From Lecanicillium sp. G3 (lineage: Eukaryota; Ascomycota; Sordariomycetes; Hypocreales; Cordycipitaceae), in NCBI GenBank assembly GCA_037575805.1, contig JAZHPD010000001.1, positions 1,175,372 to 1,239,371 on the forward strand: a stretch of DNA of 64,000 bases, written 5' to 3'. The stretch's first letter is position 1; each line of letters opens with the position of its first letter. A program made the position numbers and the translations under genes. Below are positions 43,915 through 55,958 of the stretch, in pieces. A model generated the notes under the pieces. The model was given only the letters and a program-made list of their open reading frames with translations. It made no database searches and had not been told where the DNA came from.

Positions 43915-46734
43915 GATGACGGTTGATGTGTGGTTGGTGGGGTATCTTGTACAATAAGAAATAAGCGACAAATTGACGACGCGCTGGAGAAGCAATCAAG
44001 GGAGAGAGAACAGATTGAAGAGAGGAATTTCTAGCAAGAAGAGGAACGGCGGAGTTAACGGTGGATGGGATGGAGCAAGCTTTTTATCGAGGGTTCGGAA
44101 GTGGGCGGCCAAGAAGCGCAGAAAGTCGACCGAGAAGGAGGGGTGGGCTGGCCGACTGTCCACCTTGGTTACGGCGCGGCGTTTCGGCGCTGGGGGCGGG
44201 GGTTGGTGCGGTCTCGTTCGCATCACGAGAACAACTGAATCACCCCAGTTATTAGGCAGAAAATTCTATTCAAACGGGACACAACTGGAGTGGCGGTTTC
44301 TGAAGCTATGCCTCTAAAGTTAAGTGACAAGAGGGTGGGCTGCAGCGCGGTGGACTGGACTGAAGCTATGCCGTTAAAGGTGGGCAGCGCGGGCGAGGCG
44401 TGATGGGAAAGGGAAGGGTGCTTGTTGTTGGTGGAGGCTCCCACACACACACGTTGTGGTAAGGCTAAGATGTCTGCCTTTAGCTGCTTACAAGGTAACA
44501 GTACCTTAGTTTGATGCCATTCAACTACAGTACCTGCTTCTTAGTTGCTATTCGTTTGCGCCGCGTCCGGGAAGGGACTACTTTTGAATCATCACCGGGG
44601 CGGCCGGTTTCGCAAAGTCAGCAGACCGCCACGTTTGGAACCCATCTGGAACTGGATTCGGCAGTTTTTTCTTCATCACTGTTCTGAAGCATCACCTTGA
44701 CTCGGTCTTTACATCCACAAGTCCTTTTTACGCCGAGCTGATCCATCGCATCTACACGCCTATTCCGCCGCTATTCCGCCCACAGGGGCCCCGCAAGTCC
44801 CGGGCAGCTAAGCAGTGTCCGGCGCGGTAACCGCGTGGTGACACATGGCAGCTGTTGTAGTAAATTTACGATAATACACGAATTGCAAGTAATTCGCAAA
44901 ATACCATCCCGCAGTTATTCCTGCAGCGAATACCATCCCGACAATTACAACATGTTACTCCTGCAGCCTCGCGAGTAAGGCGTGGCAATGCCCCTCCATG
45001 TCCTCCGACATGCTTTTGCCCCTCCAAAAACATGAAAATGACGACACAGACATGCGCTAGCGGTGCACGCAGTAGGGAGCAAGGGCCTGGGAGGCAAGCC
45101 TGGGAGGGTGCGTACCTGCAGGGAGAGAGTTCGCAGGTTGGCAGGGTCTGCTGGAGTTGGAGGGTGGGATTAAGCCGCTGGTAGCCACCGAGAGCGCTGA
45201 GCCACAGGGTGCCCGGCTGAGCCACTGACATGCTGGGCGCTGAGGTAATCCCATCCCAGAACTGTGGCGCAAATGACTGTCCGACCTCTAACTGGCCAGC
45301 GCTGCCATCAGTTCTTTTTGCAGCGCCGAGACGCCAGGCACGGGCGCTACTACTACCCAGAAATAAATTCAGCCGCGTATGTAACTCTGAGAAGAAACTG
45401 TCGACGTTCAGCGCCAGCGTGAACGGTACGCAACGGCAGCGGCACAGGCTTCTGTCAGGTGCTTGCATTCTTTAGCAGGTGGGGTACTCTCTGCCTTTTG
45501 TCACTGACGAAACAAGCACACAAGGGCAACTTGGCGGGCTGTTGGCATGTTCCTGGTACATGACCTCGGACAGAACAATCAACGCCAATCAAGAAAAAAC
45601 TGCGCTTCGCCGTATTCACTTGGGATCCCACGTCGCAAAAATAGCATACTAGGCACCTCCTTGCTAGTATTCAGACAGCAGCATCCCTTGTCGAACCTCG
45701 CTCTTGAACCACGGCCAGCCTTGGCCGTCTTAGCAAACGGCGTCCTTTCCACAACAGGGCCAACGTATCCCATCGCCTGTCATGTCGTACACGAGATCGA
45801 TCGCCGTTGCGAGAGACAAACATGACCAACTTGTCTGCCCATGAACTGATACGAGGAAGGACTAACTAGAGTCGAGGGCACGAGAAAAGGCAATTCGGGC
45901 CCAACCTCGCACCATGTCTAGACAGGCCCAGACAGACTCGGTCACAAACGACAGCCGCCACGAACCCTTGACCCGGGGCCTGGTCAATATGCCCGTCGAA
46001 ATTGCGACGCCCGTAAATAATTAATACGGCAGCCTCCTTTATCTATATATACCGCTGGGAATATCTGTACGAAGCCTCGGCGATGGAGCACGCGACCGCT
46101 ACTTTCTACGCTTCTGGGTAAATCACTCTCCATCCATTGTCTGCTTGCGCGTCTGCCTCGGTCGCTCGCAGCCCAAACCACTTGTTTCAGGTGGCGATCG
46201 TAATTCCCATGTGCACATCAGCCAGCGAGCTGGAGAAGCAGGACGCGTAAACCATGTTGATTCGCGGCGAGGGATAGGCCCGCAGAATTGCTTGCGAACC
46301 GAGTAGGCCACGTTTCAGCAAAGGGAACGATTGACAGAGCTGGGCGGGCTGACGCGAGGGTTGCATAACGCAGAGAATAAAAGATAAAGAATAAGCGAGC
46401 AGAAGAGTTTTTTTCGTATGTCATCTCCAACCCTCGACAGGGGTAGTCAAACAGGTCAGATTGGTCGATACTGAGTAGGTGAGCTGGTAGCCTGGTAAAG
46501 GGCAGGTCAAGAGTCTACTTGGCGACAGCAAACGAGCCTCGCCTGGCCTCGTGCCCCTCCTATGCTGGGTTCGTTGCTACGATTAGCGTGCGAAAGATTC
46601 GAATCCGAGATTCGAGAACCCTGCGTCGACCACGGTGTCCGGGTATTTAGTACAGTTGCAGTTAGTGTACGGTTCCTTTTATTTCCCCCATCATGTTAAG
46701 CTATCGCCGTTCAGTGTTAGTTAGCGCATAGCCC
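43915..46734. other. Gene-poor intergenic stretch
   Basis: No supportable gene. Small duplications occur: CTGAAGCTATGCC-x-x-TAAAG at about 44298 and 44361, and AATACCATCCCG...CTGCAGC at about 44900 and 44930. The longest frame (200 codons, minus, 44866-45468) has no recognisable domain. Confidence 0.45.
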
Positions 46735-46805
46735 CTTGTGTAAAGTTGCGCAACTTGTGCAAACTTGTGCAAATCCGTGTAAATTGTGCACGCTTGTGCA
46801 AAACC
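46735..46805. repeat. Degenerate tandem repeat, unit near CTTGTGCAAA
   Basis: Six to seven imperfect copies of a 9-12 nt unit around TTGTGCAAA follow one another. Spacing is slightly irregular. No coding or structural role is evident. Confidence 0.6.
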
Positions 46806-47131
46806 GGTGCTACTAGCAAGCCACCAAGAACGCACAGAAACCCCTGCTCGGCCAGTAACAAGCTTTGGTCCCACCGCGTGGCGGGCTCAACGTCCAAGGC
46901 TATCCTGACCTAGACACTCCAAGAATTTCTCGAGGGGCCAAGTAATGCGTAATAAGAATAATAATTAAAGGGCATGGAGGTGGTGAAAGGAAAGGGAACA
47001 GGACAGATGGAGCAAAAAGAACAGAGAAGATAGAGGGTGCAGAGTTGTCAATCTCAAGCGCCAGGTATCTACGGAGTCCGGAGTACAGCCTTTAGGTACC
47101 GCTCATCCCATATTGCTGGCGCCCCTGACGG

Positions 47132-47162
47132 CCAAGTCCAAGTCCAAGTCCAAGTCCAAGTC
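47132..47162 (+). repeat. Hexamer microsatellite (CCAAGT)5
   Basis: Five perfect CCAAGT units in a row plus one extra base. Confidence 0.85.
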
Positions 47163-47247
47163 ACCGCTCAGTCTGTGCTGGCTTCCAAGGTCCGGAGACT
47201 TGTAGTAACTAGCACGCCGTAGGAGTGGCCCCTATCATAAGCCTCTT

Positions 47248-48010
47248 TTGAGCCCTCCGTCTTCTCGTCTCTCTGTATTCTGTCTCTCTCCTTTTCGTCT
47301 GCTCTTTATCCTACCACTCAAGCACATCCTGACATCTCATTTATCAACGCACAGCCTCATAACACTCTTGGCAAAACCATCTCTCCGCCGCCCGCCGACG
47401 CCGCTGCCGTCCGTCCCTCTTCCTCCCCATCCGCCCCTCCACCCTCCCCTCCACCACACTTCCCACTTACCCCCGGGAAGCCTCCGCCGCTCGTTCAACT
47501 TTGCCAGTCTTCATTTCCAAAGACTTTCATCTTTTACCCTTTTCTTTCTTTTTTGCCTTTCGTCGCCTTTGCCACAAGTTGCACTTTCTACCGGCAGTCG
47601 CCTCGCTTGCGCTCGTGCTCGCCAAAAACCACTTTTTTTTTTCTTTCTTTTTTTTTCTCATCCCACTGTCGTTTCCTTTTTCGCTCCCCCTTGTATTCCA
47701 GTTTTAGTTCCCCGGAATCTACAGCTCGCCAGCCCTTTTCTTTTCCCCTTGTATTTCTGTCCGAGACTTTTCTTACCCTGTCGCGCCGTCCCGGTCATCT
47801 TCTCTCGCGCGCGCATTCTCTCCTATACTTACATCCATACCGGGCATTTTCGTCCCTTTGCGATGCGATCTGTCTCTCTTGCGCTGCGATCGACGACATA
47901 TTAGCCCATTCGAAGTTCTACATCTTAAACCGACTCCGCATCTTGCAACAACCTGCGCATCCTCATCTTTGTACCAGGCATCCCGGAGCTTCGAAGCGCC
48001 GCCAGTCACC
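47248..48010 (+). promoter_or_regulatory. Long pyrimidine-rich promoter/leader of the CAP10 gene
   Basis: About 750 bp in which the plus strand is dominated by C and T, with T9-T10 runs at about 47632-47660, ending in the CAP10 start codon at 48011. CT-rich promoters are common in strongly transcribed fungal genes. Open frames inside it (for example 47248-47904) are low-complexity Ser/Pro/Phe/Leu artefacts. Confidence 0.5.
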
Positions 48011-49965
48011 ATGATGCCGCGACCGTCGGGCATCGTACGCTACATCGGCATCGCGCTGATTATCCTCTTCAGCCTCTACGCCTTCAACGGCAGCACCTAC
48101 GAGATCACCGTCCCTAATCTGTCCCCCTCCGACTACACAAAGTCATCCGGCTCAACGTGGAACACGCCGTGGAACAAAGCGTAAGCAAACGCCGCTGCTT
48201 CGGCCAAGCCCGTCATCACCTCATCACCCTCGTATATGCTAACATTGCGCGCCGCGACAGCAACAGTCCGCACCCAATCGACCGATTGATATTCGACGCC
48301 CAAAACAACTTTGCCCAACTCCTCTCCAAGGAAACGAAAACCGTCGAGGATGCCGCCCAGGCCTACCGCAAACGCCGCGGCCGCCATCCGCCCCCCGGCT
48401 TCGACAAGTGGTTTGAGTTTGCCCAGAAGCACAACGCCATTGTTGTCGAGGAATTCTTCGACCAGATCCACCACGATCTCGAGCCCTTCTGGGGCGTCGA
48501 GGCTTCCTCCATGCGCCGCGAATCATGGGACTTTGAAATGACCATCAATGTCCGCAATGGTAACGCCACGGCCGGATCCGACTGGTTCTGGACTGTCATC
48601 TGGCTCAGGATGATCAAGAACGTTCAGCACATGCTCCCCGACATGGACATTGCCCTCAATGCCATGGACGAGCCCCGCATCATCACTCCTTACGAAGATA
48701 TCGCAAAATACATGGCCAAGGCCTCCCAGAGTCTCGGTCTTACCGACCCCAAAAAGGTCATCACGAAATTCCAGGACCTGCCCGCGGTCGGCGCAGGTGA
48801 CCTGGCCACCGAAGTCCGCAGCAAGGATTGGGAAAACGAAGAGACGAACCCCTTCTGGAACCTCGTCCGTCGCGGATGTGCCCCCGACAGCCTGGCGAGA
48901 ACCTCGCCCGTCCAGGACAGCTTCGACCAGACGCCGAAATTCGACACTCCCCTCGCCAAGCCTCATTCTTACCTCGGCTATGTCTCCAACAGCACCCTGT
49001 CCCGCGACGTCTGTCACCAGCCTGACCTCCAGGGCCTGGCAGGAGTTTTCATCGAGCCTCTGTCCACCAAGACCACCAAGGTTCTCTTCCCCTTGTTTGG
49101 AGGCTCCAAGCTCGCCGTCAACAATGAAATTCTCATCCCCGCTGCCATGTACTACGACGGCGACAAGCGCTTCACGGGCGGCGACAACCACGGCGTCCAG
49201 TGGTCTGAGAAGACCGGCAACGTCATCTGGCGCGGCGTCGCCACTGGAGGCAGAAACCGCAACACCACCTGGCGTGGGTTCCAGCGTCACCGTTTCGTTG
49301 CTATGAACAACGCGACCAAGCTGCACCTTGCCGAGACTCGCCGCCAGGAGCCTGAGAACTTCCTCATGCCCGAAAAGTCGTACAACGTTCAGGCCCAAAA
49401 GCTTGGCAAGCTCGGCCAATGGGTCGCCGAGATGACCAACGTCGGCTTCACCGATCTCAGCTGCACGCCCCCGCAAAAGGACCTCAAGTGTGAATACACT
49501 GATCACGCCTACGAGACCGTAAAGGGCGTGGACCTGGCCGAGCAGTTCAACAGCAAGTTTCTCCCTGACATCGACGGCAACTCCTTCTCCGGCCGCTATA
49601 TCGGATTCCTTCGCTCTACCTCGCTGCCCATCAAGTCGACCCTCTGGCGCGAGTGGCACGACAGCCGCCTCGTCCCTTGGAAACACTTTGTCCCCATGGA
49701 CAATCGCTTCACCGACTACTATGGCATCCTCGACTACTTTGTCGGATACAAGGGCAAGGGCGCGCACGACGCCGCCGCCGAGAAGATTGCCACCGAGGGC
49801 AAGGAGTGGGCCGACCGCGTCCTGCGCAAGGAGGACATGGAGATTTATGTCGCCCGCCTGCTGCTCGAGTACGGGCGCTTGCTTGACGACAAGCGCGAGT
49901 CTCTGGGCTGGGTCGACGACGTTATCAAGAAGCCCTCCCTCATGGATGAGTGGAAGGACTGGTAA
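48011..49965 (+). CDS. CAP10-domain glycosyltransferase, type II Golgi membrane protein
   Basis: Model: exons 48011-48180 and 48261-49965, 624 residues, frame continuous; an 80-nt intron (GTAAGC..CAG). The start is the first in-frame ATG. A short basic N-terminus is followed by one membrane anchor (about residues 11-25), then a luminal domain, as in type II Golgi enzymes. The C-terminal half carries the CAP10 pattern: Ile-Trp-Arg-Gly-Val-Ala-Thr-Gly-Gly, Thr-Trp-Arg-Gly-Phe-Gln-Arg-His-Arg and Phe-Leu-Arg-Ser-Thr-Ser-Leu...Phe-Val-Pro-Met-Asp. Proteins of this family include Cryptococcus CAP10 and beta-1,2-xylosyltransferases; the donor and acceptor here are unknown. N-glycosylation sites are frequent, in keeping with a luminal domain. 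GC-biased codons open a 414-codon antisense frame that is not a gene. Confidence 0.93.
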
Positions 49966-50642
49966 TTGTCACGTTCCATTTCACGTCTTTCTTTCCGGTT
50001 TTCAGGCATGAGACAAGACGCATCGAATATTTCATAAAAGCATGGTGGATTTGCATGACATGGACATTGGGCATTGCTTTGTTTTTTTGGGAGGGGGTTT
50101 TTTTTTTTCCTTTCACTTCTGTTTCTTTCTACTACTACCTTTTCTTCTCTTGTTCTTTTTAACTTTCCTCGCGTCGAACTCGGCTGGAAGCTGTACTATA
50201 TACTATACCTCTTGGGTGTTTCGACCCTCATTCTTTGTTCATCTTCTATTTTCAACGGCGTTGAGCGAGCATCCACAACACATAAACATACGATACCTCG
50301 ATATGTCCCCTCTCTTTCTTTTTACTCTACAAACAACCTGCATCGTCATTGACGGTCCCACGCACACATACACGAAACTTGGCGGCCTGAGGTGGCTGGT
50401 GGAAAAGCCTACTATATTTGATATAGTTTTCATTTGCTTTATTGTTGCTATTTCTGTGTTATATTAGTGGCGATGCTGGCGAATGCTCGCTTTGTACTAC
50501 GTCTAGCTGTAACAATGTGATGAAATTGTTAAGATCAATGCAGATGTGCTGTTCTTGAATGTGACACGCCCAGGTGATATCTAAACCGTCTACGTTTATA
50601 ATACAGTATTTACACGGCAATCGTACACGTCCTCCTCGTTCA
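49966..50642. other. Convergent 3' intergenic region
   Basis: T-rich tracts near 50080-50160 follow the CAP10 stop. The mtTFB gene converges from the other side. No gene visible. Confidence 0.45.
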
Positions 50643-52581
50643 TTAGAAGCCCAAGCCCTGCGCGCCAGACTTTGCATCCTCGTCATCCGCGCCGCCGGCC
50701 GCCGCCTCCGTCCACCGCCCCAGCAGCTGCACGTACCGCGGCCGAAACGGCCACTCCATCCACGCGCGCATCACCTCGAGCCACTGCGCCTCGTTCACCG
50801 CGCGCCCGCGCACGCCTCCCCGCCCCGACAGCGGGGACCCGCCGCGCGCCGCGTCGACAAACGCCGGGCACCGCCCGAGCTCGCTGCCGAAGCCGCCCCA
50901 GAGCCGCTCGAGCGCCTCGCGGGGCGCGTGCAGCGTGTTGCCGAACCAGAGGTGCAGGAGCACGTCGGACATCTCGCCGGAGCGCGAGGTGCCGGCGCCA
51001 TAGCGCCGGAGGAGCGGGTCCATGGCCTTGGGCTGCACGTCGAGGAGCGCGGTGGGCGCGTTGGGGAAGAACTCGGCGGGGAAGGCGGCGAGGGGCTCGT
51101 AGGCGCGGCGGTCCCAGAGGAGCGCGGGGTGCGGCTGCCCGGCGAAGATGTGGTGGTTGTCCTCCAGGCGGGCGTACTCGGCGGCCTTGTTCTTGCTGAG
51201 CTTGCCGACGGCGGCGTTCCAGGCTGCGTCGCGGGCGGCGAATTCCTCTGCCGGCATGGTGGCGGCGTTGGCGACGAGGGCGTTGCGCTCGCGGAGGAGG
51301 TGCGTGTATTTCTCCGTCGTGCGCTGCTCGTGGCGGTCGCGGGTCTCGAGCCATTTAAGCCGCGACAGCTCGGGGCTCGGTCCCGCGCCATCCGCGCCGC
51401 TGGGATCGACCGTCTCGCGGAGGTGCTCCAGCTCGGCGATGTACGGCCGCGCGAGCTGCGGCGGCTGCTCGCCCGCCAGCGCCCTGCGTACCAGCGCGGG
51501 GTCCCCGCGGACGAGCCTGTACATGTCCGACTGGCGGCCCTCCGGCATCCGCAGCCCCGCGGCGTCCATCCTCGCCACCGCCGCCGCGCACGACTGGATG
51601 TTCAGCGACTCGTCGCGCAGCGCCGTGCGCGCGAGCCTGTCAAAGGTGCTCCCGCACACCTCGTGCAGCCACTCGCACGAGAGCTCCGCCTCGAACGCGC
51701 TCCGCCTCCGCCGCAGGATCGTCCGCGGGACGAGCCGGTGCTTGTCCTCGTCGTTGGTCCAGATCAGGAGGCGCACGAGGCCGTACTGCTGCAGCAGCGA
51801 GCCCTGGCGGATGCTGGACAGGAACTGGTACAGCACCATGGTGCCGACGTTGGTGAACCCGCGGTACTGCCGCTTCGGGTGCGTCGACAGGTTCGCCGTC
51901 ACGAGCAGCGTGTCGTTGCGGCGCGGGGGCTCGTCCTCGGCGGCGGCGACCTTGGTCTGCTGCGTGAGCCGCGACGTGACCACCTCCTCCAGGTCCGTCC
52001 ACACGATGCCCGACTTCTTGACCAGCTCGACGTTGGGTTTGGCGAGGAGGTCGCCCACGTAGGGCGCGTAGTAGTCGGCGTCGAGGTCCATCATGACGTG
52101 TTTCCGCGGCTGCAGCGTGTCGTGCAGCGCGCGGCTCCAGAGACCGGTGCCGGGGTTTATGTCAAGGAGGTCGCATCCGCTGTGCCGTTCGAGCGAGGGG
52201 CCTATGTATTTGACAATGTCGGCTGTGAAAAAGCAAGTAGTTAGCAACGTGGTTTAGCTAGGTTGGTTCACGATGGGGAGGTGTTCCCTCCACCCCCGCA
52301 ACAAACATACAGCAGAGCTTCTCGCTGACGACATTAACTCGCCGCGAGTCAATAGCAGAGGCGCGCGACCGGCGTTTTGCTCTACCGCCGGCCCAGTGGC
52401 CGCTGTCGAGGAGCTGCTGCGCGACATCCGTCTCGGCCTTGAGCCAGCTGCTGCTGCTCGCCTTTGCGCGACGGTGCGCAGTGGTCGAGACGGCCCTGCA
52501 GGGCTCAGCTGCGGCCGCGCATGGTAGGCTCTTGAGGAGATTGCCCCCGACGGCTCGTCTATACACCTGACAGCCAATCAT
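50643..52581 (-). CDS. mtf1: Mitochondrial transcription factor B (rRNA dimethylase-like)
   Basis: Model (minus): exons 52581-52311 and 52222-50643, 616 residues, frame continuous. The family descends from KsgA-type rRNA adenine dimethylases and serves as specificity factor for mitochondrial RNA polymerase. Exon 1 encodes a basic, Ser/Ala-rich presequence and Ser-Arg-Arg-Val-Asn-Val-Val-Ser-Glu-Lys. Exon 2 begins Asp-Ile-Val-Lys-Tyr-Ile-Gly-Pro-Ser-Leu, then the modified SAM-binding motif Cys-Asp-Leu-Leu-Asp-Ile-Asn-Pro-Gly-Thr-Gly-Leu-Trp-Ser. An upstream in-frame ATG at 52668 exists; 52581 is chosen because the peptide after it looks like a presequence. The C-terminal 250 residues are long and helical compared with yeast Mtf1, as in filamentous fungi. 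Composition is extremely GC-rich, creating a false 556-codon antisense frame. Confidence 0.85.
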
Positions 52582-53021
52582 CAAGGTTGGGCACTGTGGC
52601 GCATGGAAATATGCAACGGTGGTCGTGACGCAGGTTCTGGGTTCCAAACCCACCCGTCGGTGGCTCATGCAGTGTCAACTTTTTGGTGGAGCCCGAGATG
52701 CACACGCGAGTACATGAACCCGACTACCAGCCAGCTGATCTCTGACACAAGAACGGAAGGGCGAAAATGAAACAAATACATTACGCTCAACTATTTTTCT
52801 TTCATAGAGACCAAAAACCAAAACTCAGGTTTGTACTTTATAGGAATGTAAATTTCGCCAGAGTGCTTGTTCCGCTTCGTCACCTCGAGGCTCCTCCACA
52901 ACCAGCACAAACTCAAAAACGAGCCGTCGACTAGATGCAAAATATCTCTGTAAACTCCCAAAGACGCCGCTATGATGTATACAACCGATTGCCGCCGTAG
53001 TCCATGTAGATCTGCCTGGCA
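52582..53021. other. Intergenic region between mtTFB and VPS4
   Basis: Promoter of mtTFB and 3' flank of VPS4 (both minus strand). A T-arm-like hairpin (GGGTTCCAAACCC near 52639) was examined as a tRNA and rejected. No gene is visible. Confidence 0.4.
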
Positions 53022-54433
53022 TTAAGCACCTTCACTACCAAACTCATTGGTCCACTCGACTTGCTTCTCGATATCCTCTTTCGAAACGGTAGGATGCGAA
53101 TCCTCGAGAGCAACCTCGAAGTCCTGTACGGAGACGTCCGGAGCAAGCAGCTCGTCCGATTTTACGTCGTCGTAGGTCATTTCAATCTTTTCAGGGTCGC
53201 CTGGTGAGCATGGCGTGAGCATGCGGTTTCCATCCTTCATAACCTATTCAGAGTCAGTTATCGGCATCGAGCCACAGCATTGTTTGTCTCTGGCGCTTAC
53301 AGCTTTGAAGTGTGTTGCCTGCAGGATTTTTCGGACTGGTCGCATAAGGGCGTGCTGGACAACGTTGGAAATATCACTGCCAGAGAAGCCATCTGATTTT
53401 GTGGCGAGCGTGTTGTAATCACTGGATTGCAAAGCCGTGTCTGTGTCGCCAATGGCGAGCTTGAACATCCTCGCGCGGCCATTTGTATCGGGCAGGCCAA
53501 TGTGCACACGCCGTTGGAATCGTCGACGGATGGCAGCGTCTAGTTGCCAGGGAATGTTGGTGGCCCCGAGCACCAGGATGCCCTTGCTGTCGTTGCCAAC
53601 ACCATCCATCTGAACAAGAATTTCTGTCTTGATTCTTCGCGAGGCTTCCGACTCTCCTTCACCACGGGGACCGCAGAGTGCGTCAATCTCGTCGATAAAG
53701 ATGACCGAGGGCTTGTTTTCTCTCGCCATGGAAAACAGTAGTTTCACGAGCCTAGACGTAAGCAGTTAGCAGATGGATATCGCGCAGATCCTGCCCATGA
53801 ATAAGCCTACCTTTCACTTTCACCCATCCATTTGCTGACCAGGTCCGAACTGGATATACTGAAAAAGGTACTGTTTGCCTCGGTCGCAACGGCCTTGGCA
53901 AGATAACTTTTACCAGTACCAGGTGGCCCATACAGCAGAATACCCTTCCAGGCTTGTCGCTTGCCCTGGAAGAGACTCGGGAATTTGATGGGCAAAACGA
54001 CGGCCTCCTTGAGAGTCTCCTTTGCAGCTTCGAGACCGGCGATATCCTCCCACCGCACGTTAGGCCGTTCTTGCAAAATCGCACCCGAAAGCGCGTTTCT
54101 TAGTTTCTTGCTGTCGTCGTCCTCGTTTGAAGATTTGTTCTTGCCGCCGGTGCTGGATCCGTTGGCGCCCATGAGGCTCTTCCCGCCGTTTGCGTTATTA
54201 TCGGCTTCGGCTTGCAGGAACTGCTTTAGCTTTTCGGCGCGGTCGAGGTACGTGGCCATCTTCTCCTGCATCGTGGCTTTCAGAGCCTTGTTCTTCTCCC
54301 ATTTCAATGCCTTGACCCATAGCTCCATAGACGACATGTACAGGTCAAACGCCTTTTGGTATTCCTTATTATGATCGGCTGCGATAGCCTTTTGCACCTC
54401 GGCGATGGCGCGGTCTCGGAAATTTGTCGACAT
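53022..54433 (-). CDS. VPS4: Vps4 AAA ATPase (ESCRT-III disassembly)
   Basis: Model (minus): exons 54433-53811, 53751-53301 and 53243-53022, 431 residues, frame continuous and of standard Vps4 length. Vps4 is the ATPase that strips ESCRT-III from endosomes in multivesicular-body sorting and other membrane scission. Residues 1-75 form the MIT domain that binds ESCRT-III tails. After an acidic linker comes the AAA cassette: Walker A Gly-Pro-Pro-Gly-Thr-Gly-Lys-Ser at 169-176, Walker B Val-Ile-Phe-Ile-Asp-Glu-Ile-Asp at 224-231 with catalytic Glu229, and arginine-finger Arg-Arg-Arg-Phe downstream of Ala-Thr-Asn-Ile-Pro. The beta domain and C-terminal helix (ending Phe-Gly-Ser-Glu-Gly-Ala) are present and distinguish it from other AAA proteins. 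It is divergent from prefoldin 6 across 443 bp. Confidence 0.97.
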
Positions 54434-54876
54434 TTTTTTCGTGCGGTGCTGAGGAACAGGCGTCCCCAGGATCACGTCACCGCGAGAGTAGCACCGGGGA
54501 TGATAATTCAAGTAGCACACGGGCTGCGGAGTCCGCGAATCAGAACCAGTGATTTGAATCGCGTTCGTTGGCGAGTGGGAGCCCGGCGTTGTCGTTGACG
54601 GTCGTTTTCTAAACGTCTGCCTGAAGTTCTCGAGTCGTCATTTGCTTGTGGCTGCCTCTGTCGCCGACAGTCAACATTGGCGGGGTAACATGTACCTATC
54701 GGGGCGACTCCGACGCCGCCCATAGCGGGGCAGTTTTCTGGAAGCGCGAAGCTACAGCGACGGCAACGAAAGATTGAGAAGCAGTGGCAAAATCAAATCA
54801 GATCCTTTGAAGTGATTTAATTGTCCAGGAATCTCAAAAAGGTTGATTAAAAAGCTCTCGCCCCAGTCCTACCGTT
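54434..54876. promoter_or_regulatory. Divergent promoter region of VPS4 and prefoldin 6
   Basis: 443 bp between the two start codons. The sequence contains no clear TATA box or known regulator site that I could identify. Confidence 0.4.
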
Positions 54877-55414
54877 ATGGCCGAATCACAAGCTCGCCTC
54901 CAGGCCCTCTCAGAGGAGTATCAAAAACTTCAGCAAGGTGAGCTCAGAGCTGCCATGACCCGTGAAACTGTGCTAACTGGACTGATTGATAGAAATTCAG
55001 GGGTTTGTTGACTCGAGACAAAAGCTTGATGGTCAGCGTCAGGAGAACCTGAGCGTACAGAAAGTGAGAGACGACACGCCACGGACGTGAGCCTTTGCTA
55101 ACCCCTCACAGGAATTCGAGGCTCTCGGCGAGGATGAGACAATTTACAAGCTTTCCGGTCCTGTTCTCTTGAAACAAGACAAATTCGAGGCCGACAACAC
55201 TGTCAAGGGAAGACTGGACTTTATCGGCAATGAAATGTAGGTAATACATGTCCATGTGCTGCGGGCGGTTACTGACAACGCTAGGTCTCGTTTGGAAACG
55301 CAGATCAAGGAAACGCAAGGAAAGATTGACAAGAAGAGAGGAGAGATTATCCAAGTTCAATCTGCTTTACAGCAAGCAGCTGGGGCACCTCAAGGGCAGG
55401 CAGGCGGCCAGTAG
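54877..55414 (+). CDS. YKE2: Prefoldin subunit 6 (beta-type)
   Basis: Model: exons 54877-54937, 54993-55063, 55112-55236 and 55285-55414, 128 residues, frame continuous; three short introns of 48-55 nt with GTGAGC, GTGAGA and GTAGGT donors. The product is a beta-class prefoldin subunit of the cytosolic hexamer that passes unfolded actin and tubulin to the CCT chaperonin. The shape fits: an N-terminal helix (Ala-Leu-Ser-Glu-Glu-Tyr-Gln-Lys-Leu), two short strands around Asp-Glu-Thr-Ile-Tyr-Lys-Leu-Ser-Gly-Pro-Val-Leu-Leu, which is typical of subunit 6, and a C-terminal coil (Leu-Glu-Thr-Gln-Ile-Lys-Glu-Thr). The tail is Ala/Gly/Gln-rich. The gene was hidden in raw open frames because every exon is short. 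Confidence 0.95.
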
Positions 55415-55958
55415 GCTAGCGCTGAAGCGCAGTCAATAGATTGCGGAATGTTTCAAGGTAGATTCAAAAGTATATAGAGAAAATTATACCCAAGGGGCTT
55501 TCTTTACTGAAATATTAACTGTCTTGTGGTCCTCGTGTCGTGCCGAGGCGCTGAACGGAGAAGATTGGTCGCTTGTCTGTAGCGTGCAACAATCTGCCTT
55601 GCCTACATTACAATCAATAATCGCACGGTAGCAGAAAGACGAGAAGAAAAACTACTGCGTCGAATTCATTACAATGATCTGATTATTTCGTCCAGTTTTT
55701 TCGGGTTAAACGTGCCTGAAACGTTGATTGCCCGCCCCGTCATATGCATACCATGCATGTGCGGGATGGCGCGTCATCTGTACCACTGCCCAGGCACCAG
55801 TTCAGAGCTACCCCTCCACGCCCTCCAAGTCCATCGGCAAACATTTTGCCCTGCCGTGGAATAACCTTTCCCACGTAATGACCCGACAACGTGCAATGCA
55901 ACGATTTTGTACATCGTTCCGATAGGGAGAGCTGGTGGATTTCGACACAACTTCAACC
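55415..55958. other. Intergenic region
   Basis: 544 bp between prefoldin 6 and the AMSH-like gene, both on the plus strand. No gene or clear site is visible. Confidence 0.4.

Noticed and set aside
46600..46640. GGATTCGAATC B-box-like palindrome
   Set aside because: No cloverleaf can be drawn around it.
48523..49767. 414-codon minus-strand open frame
   Set aside because: Antisense shadow of the CAP10 gene, caused by C-biased third codon positions.
50574..52244. 556-codon plus-strand open frame
   Set aside because: Antisense to the mtTFB gene. It is rich in Arg, Ala, Pro and Gly from the extreme GC bias and has no domain.
52590..52676. tRNA-like element with GGGTTCCAAACCC and complementary ends
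   Set aside because: The T-arm is not next to the acceptor strand (17 extra nt) and no anticodon stem forms.
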